Source of the DNA: Clostridia bacterium
GTDB taxonomy: Bacteria; Bacillota; Clostridia; Oscillospirales; UBA644
Assembly: GCA_017623475.1 (NCBI GenBank)
Contig: JAGAPC010000003.1
Span: 1 to 64,000 of the forward strand
Direction: 5' to 3'
DNA length: 64,000 bases
Shown here: positions 15,111 through 23,142 of the stretch, piece after piece
Layout: each line of letters begins with the position of its first letter
How positions within the stretch are numbered: position 1 is the stretch's first letter
Translations under genes and position numbers: made by a program
Notes under the pieces: generated by a model
Databases searched by the model: none
The model's input: the letters and a program-made list of their open reading frames with translations, nothing else
Told to the model about the DNA's origin: nothing

Positions 15111-15464
15111 ATGGCTAGAGTAAAAGGCGCAATGATGACGCGCAAAAGACGTAAGAAGATTCTGAAACTTGCCAAAGGCTACTTTGGTGCAAAATCCAAG
15201 CAATTCCGTACTGCTAACGAAGCGGTCATGAAGTCTCTGACCTATGCGTACATCGGCAGAAAGCTGAAGAAGAGAGATTTCCGTTCTCTGTGGATCACCC
15301 GCATTTCTGCGGCTTGCGCCCAGAACGGCATCAACTACTCCCGCTTTATCAACGGTCTGAAGAAGGCAAACATTTCCCTGAACCGCAAGGTTTTGGCTGA
15401 TCTTGCCGTTTCCGATCCCGCTGCATTTACCTCTCTGGTTGAGAAGGCGAAAGCGGCTCTTTAA
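15111..15464 (+). CDS. rplT: 50S ribosomal protein L20
   Basis: This 117-residue protein begins [18 protein letters not shown] and contains [20 protein letters not shown], typical of L20. It binds 23S rRNA early in 50S assembly and, in Firmicutes, also represses its own operon through the infC leader. It is the last gene of the operon. The structured stretch after it includes a terminator-like hairpin at 15610-15647. Confidence 0.97.
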   Translation: MARVKGAMMTRKRRKKILKLAKGYFGAKSKQFRTANEAVMKSLTYAYIGRKLKKRDFRSLWITRISAACAQNGINYSRFINGLKKANISLNRKVLADLAVSDPAAFTSLVEKAKAAL

Positions 15465-15472
15465 TTTTGAAC

Positions 15473-15717
15473 AAAACGGAGACCGTTCGCGCCGTGTCCT
15501 CAGGGACACGGCGCATCGATATAAATCCCGGAAGGGATCTTCGATATGTTTGCTACGCAAACGAGGCATATCGATAAACCGCATCTGTTTACAGGTTTGC
15601 GGTGGAAAGAAAAGGACGCGGAATTTTAGCAATCCCTCGTCCTTTTTCTATCGGTACGTTCTATTCTCAAAACCGTCTTTGGAGTGCGTTGTTTTTTGGT
15701 CTCCGTTTTTCTTTTTT
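15473..15717 (+). ncRNA. Hairpin-rich intergenic element closed by a 12-bp long-range helix
   Basis: Bases 15473-15484 are perfectly complementary to 15698-15709, and the 3' arm runs straight into TTTTTCTTTTTT. Inside lie four compact hairpins: 15489-15514 (11-bp stem), 15525-15538, 15541-15574 (TCGATATG / CATATCGA around a GTTTGC / GCAAAC tip) and 15578-15603. A terminator-like stem lies at 15610-15647. It could be a structured RNA, a long 3' UTR of the infC operon, or a second variable-hairpin repeat like that at 1-345. No known RNA family is recognised by eye. Confidence 0.5.
15610..15648 (+). terminator. Terminator-like stem, possible end of the infC operon
   Basis: Stem AAAAGGACG / CGTCCTTTT with a 19-base loop is followed by TCTA. 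The large loop makes it only moderately convincing. Confidence 0.5.
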
Positions 15718-15729
15718 GGAGGATGTTCC

Positions 15730-16431
15730 TTGACCAACATTGTCGGCCCGATCCGTCGGGCAATTCAGGAATACGATATGATCTCCGAAGGGGATCGGAT
15801 CGCCGTCGGGGTTTCCGGCGGAAAGGATTCCGGGGCGTTATTATTCGCCCTGGAGCGTTTGTCGCATTTTTATCCCAAAAAGTTTACCCTCGTCGCGGTA
15901 ATCATCGATATGGGGGTGGGCATGGATTATACTCCGTTGGAGGAAAAAATCCGTGCCGCGGGGATCGAATGCGTCCGAAAAAAGACCGATATCGCCCACA
16001 TCATTTTTGATCTGCGCAAGGAGCAAAATCCCTGCGCTCTTTGTGCCGTCATGCGTCGGGGTGCGTTGAACCGCGCCGCGGCGGAATTGGGGTGCAATAA
16101 GGTTGCCCTGGGGCATCATTACGATGACGTTTTGGAAACCTTTCTTCTGAACCTGGTTCACGGCGGCAGATTGGGGTGTTTTCAACCGGTTACCTACCTG
16201 GATCGTATGGAGGTTACCGTCATCCGCCCGATGATCTACGTCCAGGAAAAATCCGTCAAAAGCTTTTGCCGTTCCAACGAAATTCCGGTCATCGAGAACC
16301 CCTGCCCCGCAAACGGCTTGACCCAGCGGCAGGAAATGAAGGATCTGATGAAAGAGCTGGAAGGACGCTATCCGGGGCTTCGGAAGCGTATTTTCGGTGC
16401 TCTTCAGCGCTCCGGATTGGACGAATGGTGA
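15730..16431 (+). CDS. TtcA/TilS-like ATP pyrophosphatase, probable tRNA thiolation enzyme
   Basis: This 233-residue protein is in the TtcA branch of PP-loop enzymes. The PP-loop is GVSGGKDSGALL and a CALC (CxxC) motif follows in the middle. LGHHYDDVLETFLLNL is the conserved TtcA/TilS helix, and ENPCPANG lies near the end. TtcA makes 2-thiocytidine at tRNA position 32; clostridial relatives may have other targets. The TTG at 15730, seven bases after GGAGG, is the likely start. The frame extending to 15403 runs through rplT and the structured RNA and is rejected. Its expression may depend on the upstream element. Confidence 0.85.
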   Translation: MTNIVGPIRRAIQEYDMISEGDRIAVGVSGGKDSGALLFALERLSHFYPKKFTLVAVIIDMGVGMDYTPLEEKIRAAGIECVRKKTDIAHIIFDLRKEQNPCALCAVMRRGALNRAAAELGCNKVALGHHYDDVLETFLLNLVHGGRLGCFQPVTYLDRMEVTVIRPMIYVQEKSVKSFCRSNEIPVIENPCPANGLTQRQEMKDLMKELEGRYPGLRKRIFGALQRSGLDEW

Positions 16432-16459
16432 AAAAAATGTATCATTTTACGAAATTCTA

Positions 16460-16488
16460 TTGTGCTTTCTGTTCGGTTATGGTATAAT
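16460..16488 (+). promoter_or_regulatory. Promoter of the thymidylate kinase gene
   Basis: TTGTGC at 16460, a 17-base spacer and TATAAT at 16483. Confidence 0.7.
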
Positions 16489-16489
16489 T

Positions 16490-16509
16490 AGTTATAATAA
16501 ATTATAACT
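16490..16509. promoter_or_regulatory. Palindrome at the tmk transcription start
   Basis: AGTTATAA (16490-16497) and TTATAACT (16502-16509) form a perfect 8-bp inverted repeat around TAAA, right after the -10 box. The position suits a repressor operator; the AT-rich sequence leaves chance possible. Confidence 0.4.
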
Positions 16510-16523
16510 AAAGCGGAGGATGT

Positions 16524-17201
16524 ATGGCTACGAAGCGCTTGTTTATTATCGAAGGAATCGACGGGTCGGGGAAGACGACCCAGGTTTCCCTGCTCCGTCA
16601 ACGGCTGCTGGACGCAGGGAAGGACGTGGTTCAGATCAAGCTCCCGAATTACGGTTCTCCCGCTTGCGCCCCGGTGGAGCAGTACCTTTCCGGCGCTTAC
16701 GGATCGGACGCCGATTCGGTCAATGCCTACGCCGCCTCCGCCTTCTTTGCCGTCGATCGGTTCGCCTATTTCAAAACCGGCTGGGGCGAAGATTACGAAA
16801 AGGGCAAGGTCATTCTGTCCGACCGATACGTTTCTTCCAATTTGCTCCACCAATGTGCCAAATTGTCGGCGGAGCAACGGATCGGTTATATGGAATGGCT
16901 CTATGATTTCGAGTTCAACAAGATGGGCATTCCCCGTCCCGACGCGGTTTTCTATTTGGACGTGCCCCCCAAGGTCACCGGCGGCTTGATGACCGGGCGT
17001 TACGAGGGGGATGAGTCGAAAAAGGATATTCACGAACGGAATACGGAATATCTTCGCCGATGCTACGAAATGGGCTTGTATTGCTGTGAAAATCTCGGTT
17101 TTCATCGGATTGCCTGCCTGGACGACCAAGGAAATATGCTTCCCAAGGAAGTGATTTCCGACGCCATTTTCCGCAAGATCGAGCATCTTCTGGAATCGTA
17201 A
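16524..17201 (+). CDS. tmk: Thymidylate kinase
   Basis: This enzyme phosphorylates dTMP to dTDP in the cytoplasm. The P-loop EGIDGSGKTTQ is at residues 10-20, and DRYVSSNLLHQ is the DRY/H motif of the TMK family. LDVPPKV and the later region fit the lid and base-binding parts. At 225 residues it is slightly longer than usual. GGAGG precedes the ATG, and the gene begins its own transcript. It runs into the DJ-1 and CPBP genes with gaps under 20 bases, suggesting an operon that may continue to TrhP at 21592. Confidence 0.88.
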   Translation: MATKRLFIIEGIDGSGKTTQVSLLRQRLLDAGKDVVQIKLPNYGSPACAPVEQYLSGAYGSDADSVNAYAASAFFAVDRFAYFKTGWGEDYEKGKVILSDRYVSSNLLHQCAKLSAEQRIGYMEWLYDFEFNKMGIPRPDAVFYLDVPPKVTGGLMTGRYEGDESKKDIHERNTEYLRRCYEMGLYCCENLGFHRIACLDDQGNMLPKEVISDAIFRKIEHLLES

Positions 17202-17218
17202 GGATTGGAGTGAATTGC

Positions 17219-17770
17219 ATGGTGTACGTTCTTCTTGCCGACGGATTTGAAGAGATCGAAGCCCTTGCCCCCGTGGATTTTTTGCGCCGTTGCGGCGTAA
17301 CCGTTAAGACCGTCTCTCTGACCGGAGCCCCGGTGTCGGGCGCCCACGGAATCGTCGTTACGGCAGACGCCTCCCTGTGCGACGTCAATTTTTCCGATGC
17401 CGAAATGGTGGTTCTTCCCGGCGGAATGCCCGGAACGACGCACCTGGACGAATGTCCCCAAATGACGGAAATCCTCGAAAGGGTGTATGATCGGGGCGGA
17501 GTTCTCGCCGCCATCTGCGCCGCCCCTATGGTGCTCGGCAAGCGTGGATATCTGCAGGGGAAAGAAGCCGTCTGCTATCCGGGGTTCGAAGATTTTCTTT
17601 TCGGTGCTCGGATCTCGGAAAAACCCGTCGTCCGTGACGGTCGTATCGTAACCGCAAAAGCTGCCGGCGCCGCCTGGCAATTCGGATATATTTTAGGAGA
17701 GATTCTCGTGGGAAAAGAAACCTGCGAGACCGTCCGCAAAAATTTGTACCTTCCCCCCTTTGGAGAATGA
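17219..17770 (+). CDS. DJ-1/PfpI family protein
   Basis: The 183-residue protein opens YVLLADGFEEIEA, with the conserved acidic residue of the DJ-1 family. LPGGMPG follows, and AAICAAPM holds the reactive nucleophile Cys. The family includes glyoxalase/deglycase-like and chaperone-like members, so the exact reaction cannot be read from sequence. ATG 17219 was chosen because the upstream GTG lies within the ribosome site. It is one base from the CPBP gene and 17 from tmk, so it is co-transcribed. Confidence 0.9.
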   Translation: MVYVLLADGFEEIEALAPVDFLRRCGVTVKTVSLTGAPVSGAHGIVVTADASLCDVNFSDAEMVVLPGGMPGTTHLDECPQMTEILERVYDRGGVLAAICAAPMVLGKRGYLQGKEAVCYPGFEDFLFGARISEKPVVRDGRIVTAKAAGAAWQFGYILGEILVGKETCETVRKNLYLPPFGE

Positions 17771-17771
17771 T

Positions 17772-18593
17772 ATGAAAAAAGTAATCGCCGTTTCCATAAC
17801 GTCGGCGTTGATTTTCGCCGTCCTGTGGATTCTGAAACTGTTTGAGGTTACGGACAACCCTCTGATCCTGTCTTTGATCGGTGCGGCGTTGTTCCTTTTC
17901 GGGTCAATGGCGCTCAAGGTGTTGACCCCCCGCATCCGCACCCCCCGCTTTTTTTCCTTCAATCCCATGTCTCCCTTGGAGTGGAAATTGACCGTAAGCC
18001 TTTGTATTCTTCTGATTTGCGGCTCTTTTTTGCTCAATTATCTGACGTCAATTTTTTACCGCCTTCTTGCCGTGGAGGCTCCCCCCGCCTTTTCCGGCAC
18101 GGGCTATTCCTCCGTCGGCGTTGCGATTTTGTGCATCGCTCTTTTGCCCGCCCTGTTTGAGGAGTTGTTTTTCCGCGGCGCGGTTTTGACCATGCTTCGG
18201 ACTGCAAAGCTGAAAAACGCGGTGGTTATCGGTCTTTCGGCGTTTTTATTTATGATGCTCCACGGACCCGGATGGTATTTTTTGACCGATCTTTATGCCG
18301 GCGTCATCCTGGCGCTGATCGTCTATTTTACCGGCTCTCTTTACGCATCCGTCGCCGCCCACCTGATTTCCAATTTCGTTTCTTATTTTCTTTCCCTTTT
18401 CGGGACGCGGCTGACCGATGCAGGCATCGGAGATCTGACGGTTCACATCATCGTCGTTTGCTTGATCGGCGCCCTTTGCCACGTATTACATCTTTTGAAA
18501 AAACTGATTCTCAAAAATGAGAAAGAAGATCGCTCTCGCGTCAATGAAAATTCCCGCCGCTGGGAAGAAAAAAAGACAAAAGGAGAAAAATAA
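17772..18593 (+). CDS. CPBP-family intramembrane metalloprotease
   Basis: The 273-residue protein has about eight hydrophobic segments. It carries the Abi/CPBP motifs FEELFFRGAV (the EExxxR motif), FMMLHG (His) and HLISNFVSY (HxxxN). Family members include CAAX prenyl-protease homologues and bacteriocin-immunity proteins; most are uncharacterised. GGAGA lies 5 bases before the ATG. The charged tail RSRVNENSRRWEEKKTKGEK is cytoplasmic. It lies between DJ-1 and mltG with 1-base gaps on both sides. Confidence 0.88.
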   Translation: MKKVIAVSITSALIFAVLWILKLFEVTDNPLILSLIGAALFLFGSMALKVLTPRIRTPRFFSFNPMSPLEWKLTVSLCILLICGSFLLNYLTSIFYRLLAVEAPPAFSGTGYSSVGVAILCIALLPALFEELFFRGAVLTMLRTAKLKNAVVIGLSAFLFMMLHGPGWYFLTDLYAGVILALIVYFTGSLYASVAAHLISNFVSYFLSLFGTRLTDAGIGDLTVHIIVVCLIGALCHVLHLLKKLILKNEKEDRSRVNENSRRWEEKKTKGEK

Positions 18594-18594
18594 T

Positions 18595-19689
18595 ATGGGA
18601 AGAAGAGGAAAGCAATCCAAAGTGAAAAAGTGGATTCCTTTGATTATCATCGGCGTGATCGTCGCCCTGCTTGCCGCGGCAGCCATCACCGTCGGGGTGG
18701 TTTATTCCAATCTTCAGAAGGACGTCAACGGAGACGATTCCTTAACCGACCTTATTACCATCGAGATCGTTTCCGGAGACAGCACCAAGCGGATCGCCGC
18801 AAAGCTGGAGGAAAAGGGAATTATCGACTTCCCCTTCTGGTTTATTTTGATGGCGCGCCAGCAGAGTGTGGATAATAAATTGCAGATCGGCACTTACGAA
18901 TTCAGTGTCGGCGATTCTTATCAGGAGATTCTGAACATTCTTAAAAAAGCCCCCAACTACCGTCCGTCGGTTCGCATCGGCTTTGCCGAAGGGGCGGAGG
19001 TTACGGATATTATTGAAAAATTCCTTGAGGTAGGCGCGGAAAACGGCGCAAAATGGAGTCAGGCAGGCTTCAACGAGGCACTGCAGGCAGACTACAACTG
19101 CCCCTACATTCCCGACCTGGATACCTTGCCTCGGGGCGTTCCCTCTTACGCACGCCTGGAAGGATTTTTATATCCCGATACCTACGATTTCTTCCTCGAT
19201 TCCACCGAAGAGGAATTGTTTGCAAAAATGATTGACCAATTCAATAAAAAAGCCGAAGAATTCGCCCTTGCGGAAAAAGCCCAAGCCGCCGATATGACCG
19301 TGTACGAGGCGATGATCCTCGGTTCGATCATTCAACGCGAATCGGGCAACGTCTCCGATTTCCCCTTGATTTCCTCGGTCTTCAACAATCGGTTGGAAAT
19401 TGATATGAAATTGCAGAGCGACGCGGCGGTTAACTACATGATCCCCAAGAACGAGCGCCGCCCCGGCTGTACCTACGAGCAGCTGAATACCGATACCCTG
19501 TACAACGTCTATATGCGGAAGGGATTGCCTCCCACCCCCATTTGTTGCTCCCGCATCGAAGCGGTGATCTACGCCTGCCAGCCGGAGGAAAGCGATTATT
19601 TCTACTTTATCGGAACCCCCGACGGAGTCACCATTTTCGCCAAAACCTATCAGGAGCATCTGGCAAACGTCAACAAGTATTTGAAATAA
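18595..19689 (+). CDS. mltG: Endolytic murein transglycosylase MltG
   Basis: MltG cuts nascent glycan strands and sets their length. The 364-residue protein has a short basic cytoplasmic tail, one transmembrane helix (~14-36) and a LysM-like part (VSGDSTKRIAAKLEEKGII). The YceG domain carries LEGFLYPDTYDF, then QRESGN with the catalytic Glu, then SSVFNNRLEIDMKLQSDAAV and RKGLPPTPI. AAAAGGAGAA precedes the ATG at 18595; the longer frame overlaps the CPBP tail. MltG, TrmR and TrhP adjoin in the same order as Bacillus yrrL-yrrM-yrrNO. Confidence 0.94.
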   Translation: MGRRGKQSKVKKWIPLIIIGVIVALLAAAAITVGVVYSNLQKDVNGDDSLTDLITIEIVSGDSTKRIAAKLEEKGIIDFPFWFILMARQQSVDNKLQIGTYEFSVGDSYQEILNILKKAPNYRPSVRIGFAEGAEVTDIIEKFLEVGAENGAKWSQAGFNEALQADYNCPYIPDLDTLPRGVPSYARLEGFLYPDTYDFFLDSTEEELFAKMIDQFNKKAEEFALAEKAQAADMTVYEAMILGSIIQRESGNVSDFPLISSVFNNRLEIDMKLQSDAAVNYMIPKNERRPGCTYEQLNTDTLYNVYMRKGLPPTPICCSRIEAVIYACQPEESDYFYFIGTPDGVTIFAKTYQEHLANVNKYLK

Positions 19690-19701
19690 GGAGAGCCGTT
19701 C

Positions 19702-20370
19702 ATGGCGCTTGACTGTCTGATCGATCCGGTCACGGAACGGTATCTTCGCACCCTGCCGTCTCTGATGCCCGAATCTCTTTCGGAGTTTGAGGAGGAGGTT
19801 CGTTCTGCCGGCTTCCCCGTGTCGTCGCCGGAAGCGATGGAGTTGCTGATTTTTCTCTGCACCGTCCGCCAACCCAAGCGGATTTTGGAAATCGGCACCT
19901 GCGTCGGTTTTTCCGCCGTTACCATGGCAACCGTTTGTCCCGGCGTGCAGATTGATACCATCGAACGCAACCCGGCGATGATCCCCGATGCAAAGAAGAA
20001 TTTTGCGCGGTTTCAAAAGGAAAATATCACCCTGTTTGAGGGAGACGCGGCGGTAATTTTGCCCAATCTGTCCGGTCCGTACGATCTGATCTATCTCGAC
20101 GCGGCAAAGGGGCAATATCCGACCTATCTCCCCGAATGTGTCCGTTTGCTTGCGGAGGGCGGGATCTTTCTTACCGATGACGTTCTGTTCCGCGGGCAGG
20201 TTTCTGCCGGAAAGCCCGACTGTCACCGCAATCAAACCATCGTCAACCGTTTGGACGAATATCTTCATTTATTAAAGCAGGATTCCCGATTAACAACCAC
20301 CGTTCTGCCCATCAGCGACGGTATGGCTTTGTCCGTGAAGCGGAGGTGTACGCCCGATGAAAAAACCTGA
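19702..20370 (+). CDS. trmR: O-methyltransferase, probable tRNA 5-hydroxyuridine methyltransferase TrmR
   Basis: This 222-residue class I methyltransferase has LEIGTCVGFSAV as the SAM-binding loop, then YDLIYLDAAKGQYP and FLTDDVLFRG, as in the catechol-OMT-like family. In Bacillus the orthologue YrrM methylates 5-hydroxyuridine at tRNA position 34 to 5-methoxyuridine and is encoded next to mltG and the U32 peptidase genes. Here the flanks are the same: mltG 12 bases before and the U32 gene overlapping by 14 bases. The assignment rests on context plus family. Confidence 0.85.
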   Translation: MALDCLIDPVTERYLRTLPSLMPESLSEFEEEVRSAGFPVSSPEAMELLIFLCTVRQPKRILEIGTCVGFSAVTMATVCPGVQIDTIERNPAMIPDAKKNFARFQKENITLFEGDAAVILPNLSGPYDLIYLDAAKGQYPTYLPECVRLLAEGGIFLTDDVLFRGQVSAGKPDCHRNQTIVNRLDEYLHLLKQDSRLTTTVLPISDGMALSVKRRCTPDEKT

Positions 20371-21592
20371 AATTTTAGCCCCTGCCGGAGATTTTTCCCG
20401 CTTGATCTACGCCCTGGAATACGGCGCTGACGCGGTCTATGTCGGGGGAGAGGAATATTCTCTGCGCGCCGCCGCCGGAAACTTTTCTCGGACGGATCTG
20501 AAGCGTGCTGTGGAATACGTCCACGGAAAACAAAAGAAAATTTACGTCGCCTGCAACGTCGTCCCCCGAAATGAGGAGATCGACCGCCTTCCCGAATACG
20601 CCGCCTTCTTGCAGGAGGTGGGGGTAGATGCGGTCATTATTTCGGATTTGGGTTCCTTCTCCGTGTTCCGCCGATACGCTCCCAAGGTGGATATCCACGT
20701 TTCCACCCAGGCAAACGTAACCAATTACGAAACCTGCATGGCGTGGTATCATCTCGGCGCAAAGCGCATCGTGTTAGCACGGGAGCTTTCCCTGGAGGAG
20801 ATCATCCACATCCGCCGCCGCGTTCCCCAAGATCTGGAATTGGAAGCCTTCGTTCACGGTGCCATGTGTATGGCGTATTCCGGTCGCTGTCTGCTTTCTC
20901 AATTTTTGACCGGAAGAGATTCCAATCGCGGCTATTGCGCCCAGCCCTGCCGCTGGAGTTATTCTCTGATGGAAGAAAAACGCCCCGGTCAGTATTTCCC
21001 CGTGGAAGAAACGGACAAGGGCACTCTGTTTATGAATTCCAAGGATCTTTCCATGATCGAGCATCTCCCTGAGCTTTGTGAAGCGGGGATTTCCAGCTTT
21101 AAGATCGAAGGACGGATCAAAACCGAATATTACGTGGCGGTCATTACCCAGGCGTACCGTCGGGCGTTGGACGACTGCTTTTCCGACGTTATCGCCTACG
21201 GAAACAATCTTCCTTCCTACGTGGAGCAGGTGGATATGGTCAGCCACCGTCCGTATTACACCGGGTTTTATTTCCCCGATCCGGAGCTGAACGGACAGAA
21301 TTATGCCGAGCCCTCTTACATCCGCAATTACGAATTGGTCGGGGTAATCACCGGCTACGACGCTTTACACCGCCGTCTTTTCGTTACGGAGAAGAACAAA
21401 ATAAGCGCAGGCGACGAGCTGATTATCGTCGAACCGGGACAACCCCTGCGGAAATTCAACGCCAACCGAATGTTCGACGAATCCGGCGCCCAGATCCTCT
21501 TCGCCCCCCACGCGGAAATGAAATTCACCATCGAATACGACAAATACGTATCCTCCCACTCCTTCCTCGTCCGAAAAAATCCGTCGCTTTAA
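20357..21592 (+). CDS. trhP: U32-family protein TrhP, prephenate-dependent tRNA hydroxylation
   Basis: This 411-residue protein has the U32 signature AFVHGAMCMAYSGRCLLS near residue 165, followed by GYCAQPCRW. These two Cys clusters bind an iron-sulfur cluster in the family. TrhP makes 5-hydroxyuridine at the tRNA wobble position using prephenate; TrmR, encoded just upstream, then methylates it. Bacillus has two paralogues (yrrN, yrrO), while only one is present here. Older annotations say collagenase or peptidase. A strong terminator ends the operon directly after the stop codon. Confidence 0.9.
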   Translation: MKKPEILAPAGDFSRLIYALEYGADAVYVGGEEYSLRAAAGNFSRTDLKRAVEYVHGKQKKIYVACNVVPRNEEIDRLPEYAAFLQEVGVDAVIISDLGSFSVFRRYAPKVDIHVSTQANVTNYETCMAWYHLGAKRIVLARELSLEEIIHIRRRVPQDLELEAFVHGAMCMAYSGRCLLSQFLTGRDSNRGYCAQPCRWSYSLMEEKRPGQYFPVEETDKGTLFMNSKDLSMIEHLPELCEAGISSFKIEGRIKTEYYVAVITQAYRRALDDCFSDVIAYGNNLPSYVEQVDMVSHRPYYTGFYFPDPELNGQNYAEPSYIRNYELVGVITGYDALHRRLFVTEKNKISAGDELIIVEPGQPLRKFNANRMFDESGAQILFAPHAEMKFTIEYDKYVSSHSFLVRKNPSL

Positions 21593-21596
21593 GTTA

Positions 21597-21628
21597 AAAA
21601 AATCCTCCGAATCTCGGAGGATTTTTTA
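21597..21628. terminator. Bidirectional terminator after trhP
   Basis: A 12-bp perfect stem (21599-21610 with 21614-21625) is flanked by A-run and T-run. It also ends the convergent minus-strand gene. Confidence 0.88.
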
Positions 21629-21630
21629 TC

Positions 21631-22299
21631 TTATTGTAAAAATTTCGGCGGTTTAAAGTATAGGATCGAAGCGGTCGTTCCCAACAGGATCCCCACGATT
21701 CCGATGCCCAGCAGGATCAGACGGATGGTCGTTACGCGTCCCACGCCCCCGGAATTGCTGATGACCTTTTCCGGAATGACCACGTTCTTGCCCGCCTCTT
21801 CGGCGGAGAATTTTTGAATCTCCTTGCTTTCCCCGGCGATCTGAATGACGTTTTGATACGTTTTCTCCGCGCCGTTCAACTGCTCCTTCGTCAGGTTTTT
21901 ATCCTCGTACAGCGCTAAAAATTCTTTTCGGGCGTCGGTCAGAAGCGTTTCGGCTTCAGGGGAAAGATCGTAGGTCGTTGAGTATAAATAATCTTCAATC
22001 TCGTCAACGTATTCCAAAAGCAGGTCGCGGTTCAGGATCGGAATCAGCCCGTTTTTCGCCGTTTTTAATTCCGCGGCGGCCTGATCGATTTCTTCCTGGG
22101 TTGCTCCGTCCTTTTCGTAGATCGGAACGGCGCCGTTGACCGCCTTTTGATAAGGCTGATAGGTCTCCGCCGTGTATTCGGCAGGATCGTAAACCTCGTT
22201 CAAAAGTGCCGCCAGCGAGGATTTGTCCGCCGCAAGGGAAGACACGGACAGAGTTATAAGGCACAGAGCAAAAAGAAAAAACGCAACGATCCGTTTCAT
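21631..22299 (-). CDS. Secreted FIVAR-domain protein with C-terminal membrane anchor
   Basis: The 222-residue protein begins with a clear signal peptide (MKRIVAFFLFALCLITLSVS, cut near SLA-AD). A FIVAR-like helical repeat follows: DKSSLAALLNEVYD ... DGATQEEIDQAAAELKTA. A second diverged copy is at LLLEYVDEIEDYL ... LTKEQLNGAEKTYQN. The C-terminus holds one transmembrane helix (TIRLILLGIGIVGILLGTTA) and a short basic tail, so it is anchored outside the membrane. Function is unknown; FIVAR modules bind sugars or peptidoglycan in some surface proteins. The LRR lipoprotein at 11929 carries the same module. Confidence 0.75.
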   Translation of the reverse strand: MKRIVAFFLFALCLITLSVSSLAADKSSLAALLNEVYDPAEYTAETYQPYQKAVNGAVPIYEKDGATQEEIDQAAAELKTAKNGLIPILNRDLLLEYVDEIEDYLYSTTYDLSPEAETLLTDARKEFLALYEDKNLTKEQLNGAEKTYQNVIQIAGESKEIQKFSAEEAGKNVVIPEKVISNSGGVGRVTTIRLILLGIGIVGILLGTTASILYFKPPKFLQ

Positions 22300-22338
22300 A
22301 AAAATCCTCCCGACGGATATAAATTCCTTATTTAGAAT

Positions 22339-22367
22339 ATTATATCACTTTGTCGGGAGAATGTCAA
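22339..22367 (-). promoter_or_regulatory. SigA-type promoter of the FIVAR gene
   Basis: Minus strand: TTGACA, 17 bases, TATAAT, in the 81-base gap before the DUF4830-like gene. Confidence 0.8.
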
Positions 22368-22380
22368 GGGCAAAATGGTC

Positions 22381-22932
22381 TTATTTCGATCCCGATCCCA
22401 GGGAATCAAGCATTTCTTCTTTGGTAACGCCCGTCGATGCGGATTCCTGATCCACGGCTTCGGAGTTGGATTTTTCCGGCATTTCCAGCGTGTGCATAAA
22501 TCCGCCGGCAGAAACGCTCGATACGTCCGCCGCCACGATCTGATCGTCAATGACGATCACGTTTGCCAACACCTGCGCCGTCGTTTCGTTGGGGTAATTG
22601 GAAATGGTATAGGTATATCGGGTTCCCGCATCCCCCTTGTAGTCGCTCAGATCAAATCCCTGGCTGATCTGCAGGGCGTTGTATTCGTTGTACGTAGCGT
22701 CAAATTCCTCCGGAATCGTGATGTTTACCACCTCAACCGGATCGTCAGATACCTGCCAGCCGAAGGTTTGCAGATACTCGATGCGTTCCTCGTTGGTTTC
22801 GCCCTTGACCGTGTCCTTCGACGCCTTGATCCCCGTGGGCAGAGAGATCAGCAGAAGCAGAACCAGACAGGCGCTGACCAACGCGATGGTCAAAATTTTC
22901 GTTTTTGTCAGTTTCGTCGAAAAAATAAACAT
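22381..22932 (-). CDS. Membrane-anchored protein, DUF4830-like
   Basis: The 183-residue protein has an N-terminal membrane helix (ILTIALVSACLVLLLLISLP) after a basic start. An extracytoplasmic domain contains YLQTFGWQV, ITIPEEFDATYNEYNALQ, GFDLSDYKG and an YTYTISNYP strand, which looks like the DUF4830 family of Clostridia. The Ser/Glu-rich tail ends in SLGSGSK. ATG 22932 follows AAAGGTGA. The role is unknown. It may be transcribed separately from the FIVAR gene, which has its own promoter. Confidence 0.7.
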   Translation of the reverse strand: MFIFSTKLTKTKILTIALVSACLVLLLLISLPTGIKASKDTVKGETNEERIEYLQTFGWQVSDDPVEVVNITIPEEFDATYNEYNALQISQGFDLSDYKGDAGTRYTYTISNYPNETTAQVLANVIVIDDQIVAADVSSVSAGGFMHTLEMPEKSNSEAVDQESASTGVTKEEMLDSLGSGSK

Positions 22933-23077
22933 TTCAATCACCTTTCCCTGATTGTTGGTTGTATTGCATTGTATTGAAAAAAACCGGGAAATATTCTTTT
23001 TTGACTTAAAATTTCTTATCAACCCCCTTACGCGAGAAAAAAACTATGAAGAAACGGAAACAATTTTCCCCCAAGTA

Positions 23078-23106
23078 TTGCAAAAAACAAGGATTCGTGC
23101 TATAAT
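23078..23106 (+). promoter_or_regulatory. Promoter of the second ABC exporter operon
   Basis: TTGCAA at 23078, 17 bases, TATAAT at 23101. Unlike the first exporter, only a 36-base leader follows. Confidence 0.78.
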
Positions 23107-23142
23107 ATACTCAAATTACAGGATTTTTATGGGGAGTATTTT

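Noticed and set aside
15577-15650. T-box antiterminator/terminator resemblance (GCGGTGG ... CGTCC)
   Set aside because: The core T-box sequence is not matched, no specifier stem is seen, and the downstream gene is not an aminoacyl-tRNA synthetase or amino-acid gene.
15403-15729. N-terminal extension of the TtcA-like protein
   Set aside because: It would overlap rplT and run through the structured region; GGAGG and TTG at 15730 give a normal-length protein.
22307-22359. CTCCCGAC / GTCGGGAG inverted repeat around the FIVAR promoter
   Set aside because: One arm is the ribosome site and the other lies in the promoter spacer, so they are not on one transcript; 8 bp at this distance may be chance.
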